Assembly (NCBI RefSeq): GCF_022096995.1
Contig: NZ_JACXGQ010000004.1
Coordinates: 1-64,000 of the forward strand
DNA: 64,000 nt
Direction of reading: 5' to 3'
Source of the DNA: Yoonia sp. I 8.24
GTDB taxonomy: Bacteria; Pseudomonadota; Alphaproteobacteria; Rhodobacterales; Rhodobacteraceae
Part shown: positions 44,911-54,225 of the stretch, piece by piece
Position numbering within the stretch: the first letter of the stretch is position 1
Layout of the letters: every line of letters begins with the position of its first letter
Position numbers and translations under genes: made by a program
Notes under the pieces: generated by a model
Told to the model about the DNA's origin: nothing
Database searches by the model: none
Seen by the model: only the letters and a program-made list of their open reading frames with translations

Positions 44911-46016
44911 CCACGGGATTTTTCTGGGATGAACGCAGCTTTTGGCATGGCGGCGGGAACTATGCGGGCATGTTGCCTGTTGGCGGGTTAGTGCAACCGC
45001 TTGATGGCGGTCTGCCCGAAAGCCCCGAAACCAAACGCCGCCTCAAGAACCTGATTGAGGTCACCGGGCTTGCCCGTGAACTTGACCTGCGGGGCGCGCA
45101 ATTGGCAAGCCGCGAAGACTTGCTGCGAGTGCATCCCGCGCATTATCTTGACGAATTCAAAGCCCTGTCTGACGCGGGCGGTGGCCAATTGGGACGTCGC
45201 ACGCCCTTTGGCCCCGGTGGATATGAATTGGCCGCGCTTTCGGCGGGGATCGCAAAATCCGCGCTTTCAGCCGTGTTAACCGGGCAGCTACGCAACGCCT
45301 ATGCGCTCTCACGCCCTCCCGGCCACCACTGCTTGCCTGACTATCCAAATGGGTTTTGTTTGCTCAACAATATTGGCGTCGCTATCGAAGCGGCCCGGGC
45401 TGCGGGCCAAGCCAAGCGCTTTGCCGTGCTCGATTGGGATGTGCATCACGGCAACGGCACAGAGGCGGTGTTTTATGACCGCGATGACGTGCTGACCGTG
45501 TCGATCCACCAAGACCGCAATTACCCAATGGATACAGGTGCTTTTGCGGATCGGGGCACTGGTGCTGGCAACGGGTTTAATCTGAATATACCGCTGCCCC
45601 CTGGCACCGGGCACTCAGGGTACCTTGCTGCGATGGAACGGCTGGCCCTGCCTGCGATCCGCAGCTTTGCGCCCGATGTCTTGATCATCGCCTGCGGTTA
45701 TGATGCCGCCGCCAATGATCCGCTGGGGCGGATGCTGGCCACCGCCGACACCTTTGCACAGATGACTGCACAAGTGATGGCGCTGGCTGATGATGTCTGC
45801 GACGGTAAACTTTTGATGGTCCACGAAGGCGGCTATTCAGAAACCTATGTGCCCTTTTGTGGGCACGCTGTCCTGCAGACCATGTCCGGCAGCAATATCA
45901 GCGCGCCTGACCCGTTCGCCGAAGTCTTTCCATTGCGCCAACCCGACGCCGGGTTTGATGCCTATCTCGACGGTGTGATTGAAGCGATGGAAAAGCATTT
46001 GTTTGAAGCACCTTAG
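44907..46016 (+). CDS. Class II histone deacetylase-like hydrolase
   Basis: 369 residues. Arginase/deacetylase fold with all catalytic residues: RPPGHH (136-141, the catalytic His pair), DWDVHHGNG with zinc ligands Asp178 and His180, Asp266 in ACGYDA, and Tyr310 in HEGGYSE. Bacterial members are often acetylpolyamine amidohydrolases or acetoin-utilisation-type deacetylases; the bacterial substrate here is unknown. The first gene of the pair is a 77-residue protein, possibly a partner. Confidence 0.9.
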   Translation: MTTGFFWDERSFWHGGGNYAGMLPVGGLVQPLDGGLPESPETKRRLKNLIEVTGLARELDLRGAQLASREDLLRVHPAHYLDEFKALSDAGGGQLGRRTPFGPGGYELAALSAGIAKSALSAVLTGQLRNAYALSRPPGHHCLPDYPNGFCLLNNIGVAIEAARAAGQAKRFAVLDWDVHHGNGTEAVFYDRDDVLTVSIHQDRNYPMDTGAFADRGTGAGNGFNLNIPLPPGTGHSGYLAAMERLALPAIRSFAPDVLIIACGYDAAANDPLGRMLATADTFAQMTAQVMALADDVCDGKLLMVHEGGYSETYVPFCGHAVLQTMSGSNISAPDPFAEVFPLRQPDAGFDAYLDGVIEAMEKHLFEAP

Positions 46017-46827
46017 CTTTCAAAAAGAACAGGTAAAGCAAGACCTAGAGCAAGTATTGGCCACCGGAGAGCAATCAACTACAGTTTCTGACCTCGACGC
46101 AAACTGGCTCATAATGGTTGGCGAAAACTGCCCGGCTCAAGACCGCAGCACTGCTACGGCCGCAATACTCCTTCATCACATCGAAACCCGAAAGCACGAT
46201 ACAGTCCTCGGTGAATACTGGTCTGAGAACCTGAGCCTTTACCGCGCGAGTGCGGCACAGATCCGAGCGGCCATAGCGCATGGGTTTGCCTATCTTAACG
46301 CATATGGTGTCATTGAATTGCCTGCTGCGCCCGATACAGACGATTTGCGATCCGTCTCCCGGCAATCGGTCGAATCCGCGCTTACGAACATCGCGTCACA
46401 ACTGCTAGGCCCCGCGATCGAAACAATTAGCAAAGCCGACTACGGTGACTGCGCGGCGCAACACAAAAGGGCGCTTGAAGATCTCTTATCGCGCAACTTT
46501 GAAGATGTCCTGCTGACTGACCGATGGTACCCAATGGAAGTCATCGAATTGACGTCGCATGTACCTACCTCACTGGGTGGCATTCCATGTACAGCAATTG
46601 TCCTTCTTGATGCCATACGTACCAATGATAACTACGGCAGCGCCTCGTTTCGTTTGGAACGGCATGCCGAATTCTTCTGTGGCCTTGCTGAACCTCAATA
46701 TTCAGCGTTTTGGGCGGCCTTTAGGTTCTTATATGAAAACGACCCATTTTGGGCTGATTCAATGCCTTCCCGAAAATTCGATCCCGCTGCCCTCATGCCG
46801 TGGGTAAGCGATGAGTTTGCTATTTAA
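45979..46827 (+). CDS. Hypothetical protein with uncertain start
   Basis: Up to 282 residues, unrecognised. The frame opens with TTG at 45979 or 46003, inside the end of the deacetylase gene; the first ATG (46114) would cut off about 45 residues. No membrane segment or signal peptide. Helical, with several Trp/Tyr-rich stretches (DRWYPMEVIEL, FWAAFRFLYENDPFW). The sequence has the look of a real protein throughout, but the missing ATG may mean a 5'-truncated gene. No function proposed. Confidence 0.55.
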   Translation: MKRWKSICLKHLSFQKEQVKQDLEQVLATGEQSTTVSDLDANWLIMVGENCPAQDRSTATAAILLHHIETRKHDTVLGEYWSENLSLYRASAAQIRAAIAHGFAYLNAYGVIELPAAPDTDDLRSVSRQSVESALTNIASQLLGPAIETISKADYGDCAAQHKRALEDLLSRNFEDVLLTDRWYPMEVIELTSHVPTSLGGIPCTAIVLLDAIRTNDNYGSASFRLERHAEFFCGLAEPQYSAFWAAFRFLYENDPFWADSMPSRKFDPAALMPWVSDEFAI

Positions 46828-46860
46828 CGCGGCTGCCAGCAAACCAGATCAAAACGAATA

Positions 46861-47436
46861 TTATCGCGGCTTTTCGCCACGTGCGAGCATATCCAGTAGT
46901 TTCGCCATCCGGTCTGCGCGGGTTTGCGGACGCTTTGCGGAAAGCAGGCTGTGGTAGATCACGAAGATACTGCTGCGATTCAGCGTATCATAGAATGACT
47001 GCGCTTCGGGATTGGCGGCCAAGGCTTCAAGAAAATCCGCAGGAATTTCCATCGTAGCGGCGCCTGCATAGGCCGCGTCCCAGCGCCCATCCGCCTTGGC
47101 GGCTGTGACGTGGGCAAGCCCCGGCGTTTGCATCCGCCCTTTCGCCATCAAATTTTCTGCGTGATCCCGGTTCTTTTGCGACCAGTTCGACCGGGCGCGG
47201 CGCGGTGTGAACCGTTGGTAATACGACAGCGTATCACAAGACTTCTTAATCCCGTCGATCCAGCCCCAAGCGATCGCTTCGATCACGGCCTGTTCCCAAT
47301 CAATCGACGCGATTTTTGACGCTTTCTTATAGATTTTCAACCAAATCTCAGGGGCCTGCACGTGGTTCTGCGCCAACCAATCACAAAATTCAGCCGGGTT
47401 TTCGAAAGTTTCCACCCGGTCGAGATTAACGTCCAA
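46861..47436 (-). CDS. YdeI/OmpD-associated family protein
   Basis: 191 residues. The YdeI-type pattern is present: AEFCDWLAQNH, IWLKIYKKASKIASIDWEQAVIEAIAWGWIDGIKKS near 30-65, RFTPRRARSNWSQKN, then a C-terminal ADFLEALAANPEAQSFYDTLNRS stretch. The family is linked to bacteriocin or antimicrobial susceptibility in some species; the role is not settled. Monocistronic. Confidence 0.9.
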   Translation of the reverse strand: MDVNLDRVETFENPAEFCDWLAQNHVQAPEIWLKIYKKASKIASIDWEQAVIEAIAWGWIDGIKKSCDTLSYYQRFTPRRARSNWSQKNRDHAENLMAKGRMQTPGLAHVTAAKADGRWDAAYAGAATMEIPADFLEALAANPEAQSFYDTLNRSSIFVIYHSLLSAKRPQTRADRMAKLLDMLARGEKPR

Positions 47437-47552
47437 ATCGTTCTCCCTAGCTGCTGTGCTGGCACCCTAGCAAAGCCCACGCGGCGCGCAATGCCGGTTG
47501 TCAGCGCGACCGCTCACACATATCTGTAGACCAAGCAAATGCAGGATAAACC

Positions 47553-48131
47553 ATGCTCACACCGAACCAAGCGGCCCTTGATTTTCTTTTGACCCGGCGG
47601 TCGCGTCCGGCCAAGACGCTGACAACCCCGGTCCCGGATCGCGCAACGCTCACGACATTGCTGACGGCTGCGGCGCGCACGCCCGATCATGGCAAGCTAG
47701 AGCCTTGGCGGTTTATTGTGCTTGCGAAACCCGCGCTGAACCGTTTGGCCGGGCTTGTCGAAACACGCGGGGCCGCGATTGGCATTGATCCAGATAAGGT
47801 TGACAAAAACCACGCTCAGTTTGCCAATTCAAACCTCGCTGTGGCGGTTGTTGCGTCACCTGTCCTATCGGAAAAAGTCCCCGAAATCGAACAAATCTAT
47901 TCCGCAGGCGCTGTCTGTCTGGCCCTTGTGAACGCCGGGCTCGCCGCTGGCTGGGGGGCCAATTGGCTGTCAGGCTGGGCCAGCCATGACCGCGATTTCA
48001 TCCGCGACGGGCTTGGGCTTGCGCCCCATGAAACGGTCGCGGGCTTCGTGCATTTTGGCACCGAAACAAACACCCCGCCTGAACGGCCACGCCCTGATCT
48101 GACTGCAATCACAACATGGCTTGAGACATGA
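47553..48131 (+). CDS. Nitroreductase family protein
   Basis: 192 residues, the short single-domain form. RRSRPAKTL near the start, TAAARTPDHGKLEPWRFIVL near 45 (FMN phosphate binding), and WGANWLSGWASHD near 133. Uses FMN and NAD(P)H. Substrate unknown. Its stop overlaps the next gene's start as ATGA. Confidence 0.9.
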   Translation: MLTPNQAALDFLLTRRSRPAKTLTTPVPDRATLTTLLTAAARTPDHGKLEPWRFIVLAKPALNRLAGLVETRGAAIGIDPDKVDKNHAQFANSNLAVAVVASPVLSEKVPEIEQIYSAGAVCLALVNAGLAAGWGANWLSGWASHDRDFIRDGLGLAPHETVAGFVHFGTETNTPPERPRPDLTAITTWLET

Positions 48132-48841
48132 TTTTCACATCGTTTTTCAGAGCTATATCCCAGATGAATGACCCGCGCTTTCAATCCGTCCTTTGGCGCG
48201 GAATTGGGATTACGATTGCGCTGCTTATTGGTTGCTACGCTGGCCTGCTGGGGATTATTGATTGGCTAGCATCAGAGCCAATCACATTACCCGGAGGAGC
48301 TGAGATCACTTGGTTCGGGGATTTACTGGGATGGGGATCGTTGGTCCTGATGATCGTCCTATCCGTTTTTTTGATGGTGCCCGTCGCGTCGGTGATTACC
48401 TCGCTCTTTTTGGATGAGGTCGCGGATGCGGTCGAGGCCAAACACTTCCCCGACCTGCCACCAACGCCTCCTGTAGGGCTTTTTGAAGGCCTGCGCGATA
48501 CCGTTAATTTCTTTGGCATATTAGTTGCAGCGAACGTCTGCGCCTTTGTGCTTTACGCCTTCTTACCCTTTGCTGCCGTGTTCATATTTTATGGCATGAA
48601 CGGATATTTGTTGGGGCGCGAGTATTTTCAGCTTGCAGCTATGCGCCGTGAAGGGCGTAAGCGCGCAAAAGAAATGGCGAAACGGCACCAAGGCACGATC
48701 TGGGCGGCGGGCTGTTTGATGGCGCTGCCGCTTACCATTCCGTTGCTGAACTTGATCATTCCGATTTTAGGCGCAGCGACGTTTACTCATCTGTATCATG
48801 CGTTGTGTCACCGGGAAGATCAGGCGTCGCCATCCGGTTGA
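48128..48841 (+). CDS. EI24 domain membrane protein (CysZ-like)
   Basis: 237 residues and about four to six helices. FFRAISQMNDPRFQSVLWRGIGI starts the EI24 domain, VPVASVITSLFLDEVADAVEAKHFP near 85 is the conserved loop, and FIFYGMNGYLLGREYFQLAAMRREGRKRAKEMAKRHQ is the family core. CysZ relatives transport sulfate, but this form is a distant member. Coupled to the nitroreductase gene; its end overlaps the convergent DUF1467 gene by 59 bases. Confidence 0.88.
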   Translation: MIFTSFFRAISQMNDPRFQSVLWRGIGITIALLIGCYAGLLGIIDWLASEPITLPGGAEITWFGDLLGWGSLVLMIVLSVFLMVPVASVITSLFLDEVADAVEAKHFPDLPPTPPVGLFEGLRDTVNFFGILVAANVCAFVLYAFLPFAAVFIFYGMNGYLLGREYFQLAAMRREGRKRAKEMAKRHQGTIWAAGCLMALPLTIPLLNLIIPILGAATFTHLYHALCHREDQASPSG

Positions 48842-49091
48842 ACCAATCAAAGTCGCGGACCGTGATAGCACCGGACAGGATTGTCCCTGCGATTACGGCC
48901 CAGATTGGCAAAGCCCACAGCGTCGTGATGAAGGCCTTGCGTTTGATTTGCGGGTCCGCTGGCGCCGACGAAGGGGTGCCCGGTGTGACCTCTCCTGCTT
49001 CGCCTTGGGTTTGCATCCGCAGCGGCAACACGATGAAAAATACCATTGCCCAAACGACGGCAAAAAGAACGATGGCTGACGTGGGGCCCAT
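48783..49091 (-). CDS. DUF1467 family membrane protein
   Basis: 102 residues from MGPTSAIVLFAVV (a Met five codons earlier is less likely). Two helices: VLFAVVWAMVFFIVLPLRM, and TLWALPIWAVIAGTILSGAI after a linker rich in Gly, Thr and Pro. The motif FIVLPLRMQTQGE is the family signature. Found widely in alphaproteobacteria near mce, as here, but of unknown function. Confidence 0.85.
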   Translation of the reverse strand: MGPTSAIVLFAVVWAMVFFIVLPLRMQTQGEAGEVTPGTPSSAPADPQIKRKAFITTLWALPIWAVIAGTILSGAITVRDFDWFNRMATPDLPGDTTHDTDE

Positions 49092-49151
49092 GGGTGATCC
49101 TTTCAAAGACTACATGGCTACATAGGTATTACTGCTGGTTAGGCAAGCACC

Positions 49152-49556
49152 TTAGACCTGTTCCAGCTCAATCAGGCAGCCTTGGAAATCTTTCGGATGT
49201 AAAAACAAGACAGGTTTGCCATGCGCACCGATCTTTGGCTCTCCATTTCCCAATACGCGCGCGCCCTCAGCGACCAAATGATCGCGGGCGGCAATGATGT
49301 CATCCACCTCATAGCACATGTGATGAATGCCACCCGCCGGATTTTTGTCTAAGAACCCTTGGATCGGGGAGGCATCGCCAAGCGGATACAAAAATTCAAT
49401 CTTTGTATTGGGAAGCGTGACGAACACAACGGTGACCCCGTGGTCGGGTTCGTCTTGAGGCGCGCCAACATCAGCCCCCAACATGGTCCTGTATTGTGCG
49501 CTCGCGGCTTCTAGGTCCGGGACAGCGATAGCGACGTGGTTCAAGCGACCGATCAT
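49152..49556 (-). CDS. mce: Methylmalonyl-CoA epimerase
   Basis: Converts (2R)- and (2S)-methylmalonyl-CoA. 134 residues, with the glyoxalase fold: IGRLNHVAIAVPDLEAA (metal His6), then HGVTVVFVTLPNTKIEFLYPL, GGIHHMCYEVDDI and the final LIELEQV. The metal ligands His, Glu/Gln, His and Glu are in place. Part of propionyl-CoA or ethylmalonyl-CoA metabolism, with meaB elsewhere in the window. Confidence 0.93.
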   Translation of the reverse strand: MIGRLNHVAIAVPDLEAASAQYRTMLGADVGAPQDEPDHGVTVVFVTLPNTKIEFLYPLGDASPIQGFLDKNPAGGIHHMCYEVDDIIAARDHLVAEGARVLGNGEPKIGAHGKPVLFLHPKDFQGCLIELEQV

Positions 49557-49686
49557 TTCATATTCTCCTCATTTCGCGCAATATCGCGAAACAGGTTTGC
49601 GAGCGCAATGTCCTATCGCAAATTAACCCCCTGTTCACCTTGTCCTGCGTTCAATGGTCGCGCCCGCTGCCAAGGAGAGAATCGCG

Positions 49687-50394
49687 ATGGATGACTTTAT
49701 GCTCAAGCAAACGCCCACGTCGGACCGCCCCCTACTCGGAATCACCGCACTTGTCGTCGAAGACAGTCTTTTTGCCTGCGAGGCGTTGCGCCTGCTTTGC
49801 CAGCGTTCTGGCGCCCGGTTGCGACGCGCAGATAGCATCGAACATGCGCGCAAACATCTTGGCGTTTACCGGCCCTGCGTTATCATGATCGATGTTGGGC
49901 TGCCTGACGGGTCGGGACTTGATCTGATTGCAATGCTTGCAGCGGCATCCCCCCGGATTGAGGTGATCCTTGGTATCAGCGGTGACCTAGACGCAGAACA
50001 CGACGTGATGGAAGCAGGTGCCGATGGATTTATCGCCAAACCAATTGCCAATCTGGCGGCCTTTCAGGACTCAATTCTACGTCACCTGCCAGCGCATCGC
50101 CAGCCTCCCGGACCGCGAATGGTCAGCAACGAAACGATCAACCCCGATTTGGTCGCATACCGCGATGATCTGCACCATGTTTCAGAAATTCTGAACCGCC
50201 CGAAAAGCACGGCAAAAATCAGTTATGTCACGCAGCTTTTGGATGGGATCGCGCGTAGCGCCCAAGATGACGCGCTTGGCAAGGCGGCAAAATCGCTCGC
50301 TGCGCTGCATTCTACTGGGGATGACACCACTGGCGGTGTCACGGCCCTGTCCGATATGGTCGAACAACGCATTGCCGCTGGTGGACCGCTTTAG
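49687..50394 (+). CDS. Response regulator with helical C-terminus
   Basis: 235 residues. Receiver domain at about 18-135: acid pair Glu25/Asp26, phospho-Asp69 in MIDVGLPDGSG, Ser98 and Lys118 (AKPI). The C-terminal 100 residues are helical with no recognised DNA-binding or enzyme domain; a divergent Hpt-like or dimerisation helix bundle is possible. No sensor kinase lies next to it. The start was chosen at MDDFMLKQ. Confidence 0.85.
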   Translation: MDDFMLKQTPTSDRPLLGITALVVEDSLFACEALRLLCQRSGARLRRADSIEHARKHLGVYRPCVIMIDVGLPDGSGLDLIAMLAAASPRIEVILGISGDLDAEHDVMEAGADGFIAKPIANLAAFQDSILRHLPAHRQPPGPRMVSNETINPDLVAYRDDLHHVSEILNRPKSTAKISYVTQLLDGIARSAQDDALGKAAKSLAALHSTGDDTTGGVTALSDMVEQRIAAGGPL

Positions 50395-50415
50395 CCGCCC
50401 ACCAGCATTTGTTCT

Positions 50416-52269
50416 TTAGCTTTCAGCCGGAATTGTACGCAGGTGCAATTCGCGCAGCTGTTCGTTCATCGGCTCGGATGGAGCATCCATCATCAGATCT
50501 TCCGCGCGTTGGTTCATCGGGAACATGATGACCTCACGGATGTTCGACGCATCAGCCAGCAACATCACGATCCGGTCAATCCCAGCCGCACAACCACCGT
50601 GGGGTGGCGCACCATATTGGAACGCGTTGACCATGCCGCCAAAGCGCTTGTTCACTTCATCTTCGCCGTAGCCTGCGATTTCAAAGGCTTTGAACATGAT
50701 TTCAGGGCGGTGGTTACGGATCGCGCCAGACACCAATTCATACCCGTTACACGCCAGATCATATTGATAGCCCAACACCTTTAGCGGGTCGCCTTGCAGG
50801 GCCTCCATACCACCTTGTGGCATTGAGAACGGGTTGTGTTCAAAGTCGATTTTGCCGGTTTCTTCGTCTTGCTCGTAAATCGGGAAATCCACGATCCAAG
50901 CAAAGGCAAAGCGGTTCAAATCTGTCAGACCAAGTTCTTCGCCGATCACGTTGCGGGCCTTACCCGCAACGCCTTCGAATGCTTTTGGTTTCCCACCAAG
51001 GAAAAACGCCGCATCGCCAAGTCCAAGACCCAATTGCTGACGGATCGCTTCGGTGCGTTCTGGGCCGATGTTTTTAGCGAGCGGGCCAGCGGCTTCCATG
51101 CCGCCTTCGACTTCGCCTGATTTCAACTTCGCTTGCGCTTCTTTAACGGTGATGCCCAGTTCTTGCGCCACAGCATCCGCAGTTTTTTCCCGCCAGAAGA
51201 TATAGCCCATGCCGGGCAGACCTTCTTTTTGTGCAAAGACATTCATCCGGTCACAGAATTTACGCGACCCACCTTTTGGCGCCGGAATTGCACGCACTTC
51301 GGTGCCTTCTTGTTCCAGCAATTTTGCGAAAATCGCAAAACCGGAACCAGCAAAGTGTTCAGACACAACCTGCATCTTAATCGGGTTCCGCAGATCGGGC
51401 TTGTCAGAGCCGTACCAAAGCGCCGCGTCACGGTAGGAAATTTGTTCCCACGTCTGATCAACCTTACGACCTTTGCCGAACTCTTCGAAAATACCTGTGA
51501 TCACCGGTTGGATCGTGTCGAACACGTCTTGCTGTTCAACAAAGGACATTTCCAAATCGAGCTGATAGAAATCTGTCGGCGAACGATCTGCGCGCGGGTC
51601 TTCGTCGCGGAAGCACGGCGCAATCTGGAAATATTTGTCATAGCCCGAAACCATGATCAGCTGTTTAAACTGTTGGGGTGCTTGTGGCAGCGCGTAGAAT
51701 TTTCCGGGGTGCAAACGCGATGGCACAAGGAAATCGCGGGCACCTTCGGGGCTGGACGCGGTAATGATCGGGGTCTGGTATTCGCGGAAACCGCCATCCC
51801 ACATCCGGCGGCGCATCGAGGCCACAACATCAGAACGCAGCTTCATGTTGTCCTGCATCGCCTCGCGGCGCAGGTCCAAATAGCGGTATTTCAGACGGGT
51901 TTCTTCGGGGTATTCTTGGTCACCAAAGACCATCAGCGGCAATTCGTTTGATGCGCCAAGCACCTCAATCGCGCGAATGAAAACTTCGACTTCGCCGGTT
52001 GGCAGTTTGGCGTTGATCAGTTCTAGATCGCGCGCTTTGACCTCACCGTCGATGCGGATACACCATTCTGAACGTACTTTTTCGACGTCAGCGAATGCGG
52101 CTGAATCCGGGTCACAAAGTACCTGTGTGATGCCGTAGTGGTCGCGCAGGTCGATAAACAAGATGCCGCCATGATCGCGGACCCGATTTACCCAGCCCGA
52201 CAAGCGGACAGTATCGCCAACATTGGCGGCGGTCAGATCGGCACAGGTGTGGCTGCGGTATGCGTGCAT
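50416..52269 (-). CDS. aspS: Aspartyl-tRNA synthetase
   Basis: 617 residues, bacterial type. N-terminal OB fold ([19 protein letters not shown]), class II motif 2 ([19 protein letters not shown]), the GAD insertion domain in the middle, and motif 3 ([14 protein letters not shown]) near the end. Either discriminating or non-discriminating; which cannot be told from this alone. Confidence 0.97.
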   Translation of the reverse strand: MHAYRSHTCADLTAANVGDTVRLSGWVNRVRDHGGILFIDLRDHYGITQVLCDPDSAAFADVEKVRSEWCIRIDGEVKARDLELINAKLPTGEVEVFIRAIEVLGASNELPLMVFGDQEYPEETRLKYRYLDLRREAMQDNMKLRSDVVASMRRRMWDGGFREYQTPIITASSPEGARDFLVPSRLHPGKFYALPQAPQQFKQLIMVSGYDKYFQIAPCFRDEDPRADRSPTDFYQLDLEMSFVEQQDVFDTIQPVITGIFEEFGKGRKVDQTWEQISYRDAALWYGSDKPDLRNPIKMQVVSEHFAGSGFAIFAKLLEQEGTEVRAIPAPKGGSRKFCDRMNVFAQKEGLPGMGYIFWREKTADAVAQELGITVKEAQAKLKSGEVEGGMEAAGPLAKNIGPERTEAIRQQLGLGLGDAAFFLGGKPKAFEGVAGKARNVIGEELGLTDLNRFAFAWIVDFPIYEQDEETGKIDFEHNPFSMPQGGMEALQGDPLKVLGYQYDLACNGYELVSGAIRNHRPEIMFKAFEIAGYGEDEVNKRFGGMVNAFQYGAPPHGGCAAGIDRIVMLLADASNIREVIMFPMNQRAEDLMMDAPSEPMNEQLRELHLRTIPAES

Positions 52270-52360
52270 AATGTCATGGTCCTATGGGTTCAAAGGTTGT
52301 TGCGCCGATACACTAGGTTGCACGCCTGATGTCAAGGATGCACACCTATTTGAGCGCGGT

Positions 52361-52999
52361 TTACGGCTGAAATTTGGCACAAATGGCCCCACGCAATGCA
52401 TTGCCAACCCCGATCCAATGCGCCGCTTCGAGATCTGCCAAACGAAGCACTGCCTCACGGCACGCGCCACTGTCTAACTGTTCTTGGCGGTAAACGCCGG
52501 GCAAACAGCCCGACGATAAAGGCGGGGTGAGCATCTCTCCGGTCTGCGTTTTGACGAAAATATTGGTGATCGTCCCCTCGCAAAGCTCATCACGTTCATT
52601 GAGAAAGATCAGCTCGTCAACGCCTGCGGGCAATGCGGCGCGCGCATCATCATATAGCGCCCGGTTTGTCGTCTTGTGACGCAGCCACGGATCGGCAGCA
52701 TGCAGGCGCTGCGGTCCAATTTGGATCATCCAAAACGGCTTACGCGGCGACATCGGGCTGCGCGTTACTTCCATGCGACCGTCACAGGCCAATGTCAGAC
52801 GGCAGCGCATCTGCATATCGCTCTCATAAGTGGCCAAGGCCGCGCGTATCGCGGGGATATCGCAACGAAAGCCTAAAATCGCCGCGCTGTGCGCCAATCG
52901 GCGCAGGTGGCGATCAAGCCGCGGATACCCCTGCCCCGGCACCCAGCCGAAAGTTTCGATCAGCTTTGTGCCTAAAGGGATGCGTAGCGTGCTTTCCAC
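52361..52999 (-). CDS. Aminotransferase class IV, aminodeoxychorismate lyase-like
   Basis: 212 residues. PLP fold type IV: LIETFGWVPGQGYPRLDRHLRRLAHSA near the start, HKTTNRALYD with the PLP lysine, and ELCEGTITNIFV near 147. It overlaps pabB by 28 bases, so it most likely supplies the lyase step (4-amino-4-deoxychorismate to p-aminobenzoate) of folate synthesis. The assignment is by neighbour and family. Confidence 0.85.
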   Translation of the reverse strand: MESTLRIPLGTKLIETFGWVPGQGYPRLDRHLRRLAHSAAILGFRCDIPAIRAALATYESDMQMRCRLTLACDGRMEVTRSPMSPRKPFWMIQIGPQRLHAADPWLRHKTTNRALYDDARAALPAGVDELIFLNERDELCEGTITNIFVKTQTGEMLTPPLSSGCLPGVYRQEQLDSGACREAVLRLADLEAAHWIGVGNALRGAICAKFQP

Positions 53000-54075
53000 A
53001 AGGCTTCCTCATATTCTGATTGCGCGGTGCTGTCCCAGACAACCCCGCCCCCCACATTGAGCGTGGCGCGCTCATTTTCGAGCATCAAGGTCCGAATAGC
53101 CACATTAAACGACGCCCGCCCGTCAGGGGCCGCCCAGCCAATCGTGCCGCAATAGGCATCGCGTGGCACCGGTTCGATATCTCGAATGATTTCCATCGCC
53201 CGCAACTTTGGTGCCCCAGTGATCGAACCGCACGGATATAACGCGTGAAAAATCGCACCCAAGCCGACATCGGGCAGTAATTCGGCGGTGACTGTCGATG
53301 TCATTTGATGGACCGTTTCATAGGTCTCTATTGCGAATAGCTGCGGAACTTTGACCGATCCGACCTGCGCCACACGGCTGATATCATTACGCAAAAGATC
53401 CACGATCATCAGGTTTTCGGCGCGATTTTTAGGATCATCTTGCAAAAACGCGCGCGCGGCCGCGTCTTGTGCCGGCGTCGCACCGCGCGGTGCGGTGCCT
53501 TTCATCGGGCGGGTGGTGATCGTCGGGCCATCCAAAGTAAAAAACAGCTCGGGCGAGCGGCAAAGCAAATCAGGCAAACCATCTTGTGTCACCAGAACGC
53601 CATGACCAACGGGTTGCGCCCGCATGAGCGCCGCGTAGATCGCCTGCACATCACCCGTCACTTCAGTCTCTAAAGGAAAGGTCAAGTTCGCCTGATAGAT
53701 ATCACCTGCCCCGATCAAATCATGGACCTGTGCAAAGGCGCGTTGATAGTCGGCATGATCCCAGATTGCATCTAACGCCCCAATATTTGCGGGACCAGCC
53801 GCGATTTCGGCAGTAATCGGCGCATCATAAACGCCAAACCGGATCAGGGGCAGGCGCCGGTCACGCGGCATGAAATCATGCAAGCGCGGCTCTAACACGT
53901 AGCCCAATTCATAACTGGCATAGCCCGCGACCCAATACCCCTGCGCCAAAGCCTGTTCGACGGCCGTAAGCGCCCCCGTTACCTCGGTAATGGAATCAGC
54001 TGCAATGATCCGTTTGGCCCGATCAAACACGCCTGCGCCGTCTGGCCCATGATCAAATTGCAGCCGCAAATCCAT
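52972..54075 (-). CDS. pabB: Aminodeoxychorismate synthase component I
   Basis: 367 residues, the short form lacking the N-terminal extension of some enzymes. Chorismate-binding domain: GDIYQANLTFPL, MKGTAPRGATPAQD, KNRAENLMIVDLLRNDISRVA, and CGSITGAPKLRAMEII near the C-terminus. Works with PabA (not seen here) and the lyase that follows. The two genes overlap and are surely co-transcribed. Confidence 0.93.
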   Translation of the reverse strand: MDLRLQFDHGPDGAGVFDRAKRIIAADSITEVTGALTAVEQALAQGYWVAGYASYELGYVLEPRLHDFMPRDRRLPLIRFGVYDAPITAEIAAGPANIGALDAIWDHADYQRAFAQVHDLIGAGDIYQANLTFPLETEVTGDVQAIYAALMRAQPVGHGVLVTQDGLPDLLCRSPELFFTLDGPTITTRPMKGTAPRGATPAQDAAARAFLQDDPKNRAENLMIVDLLRNDISRVAQVGSVKVPQLFAIETYETVHQMTSTVTAELLPDVGLGAIFHALYPCGSITGAPKLRAMEIIRDIEPVPRDAYCGTIGWAAPDGRASFNVAIRTLMLENERATLNVGGGVVWDSTAQSEYEEALWKARYASL

Positions 54076-54136
54076 TTCTCCTAAGTTTGTTGTCAGCTAA
54101 ATACCGATGTCATCAGAAAATTCACAGATCAATTGC

Positions 54137-54187
54137 GACAACCTAAGCCCTTTCTACGAAGGCCCTTGCGCCTTGGGCGCGGTTGTC
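54137..54187 (+). promoter_or_regulatory. Three-tier hairpin in the carB leader
   Basis: GACAACC (54137-54143) pairs with GGTTGTC (54181-54187). Inside, GCCC pairs with GGGC and AAGGC with GCCTT, closing a CCTTGC loop. The structure ends 38 bases before the carB start codon. No T-run follows, so it is not a simple terminator; a leader with a regulatory role is possible. Confidence 0.45.
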
Positions 54188-54225
54188 TATAACCCACGAA
54201 AATTTACCTTCCGAAGGGGCCCGCC

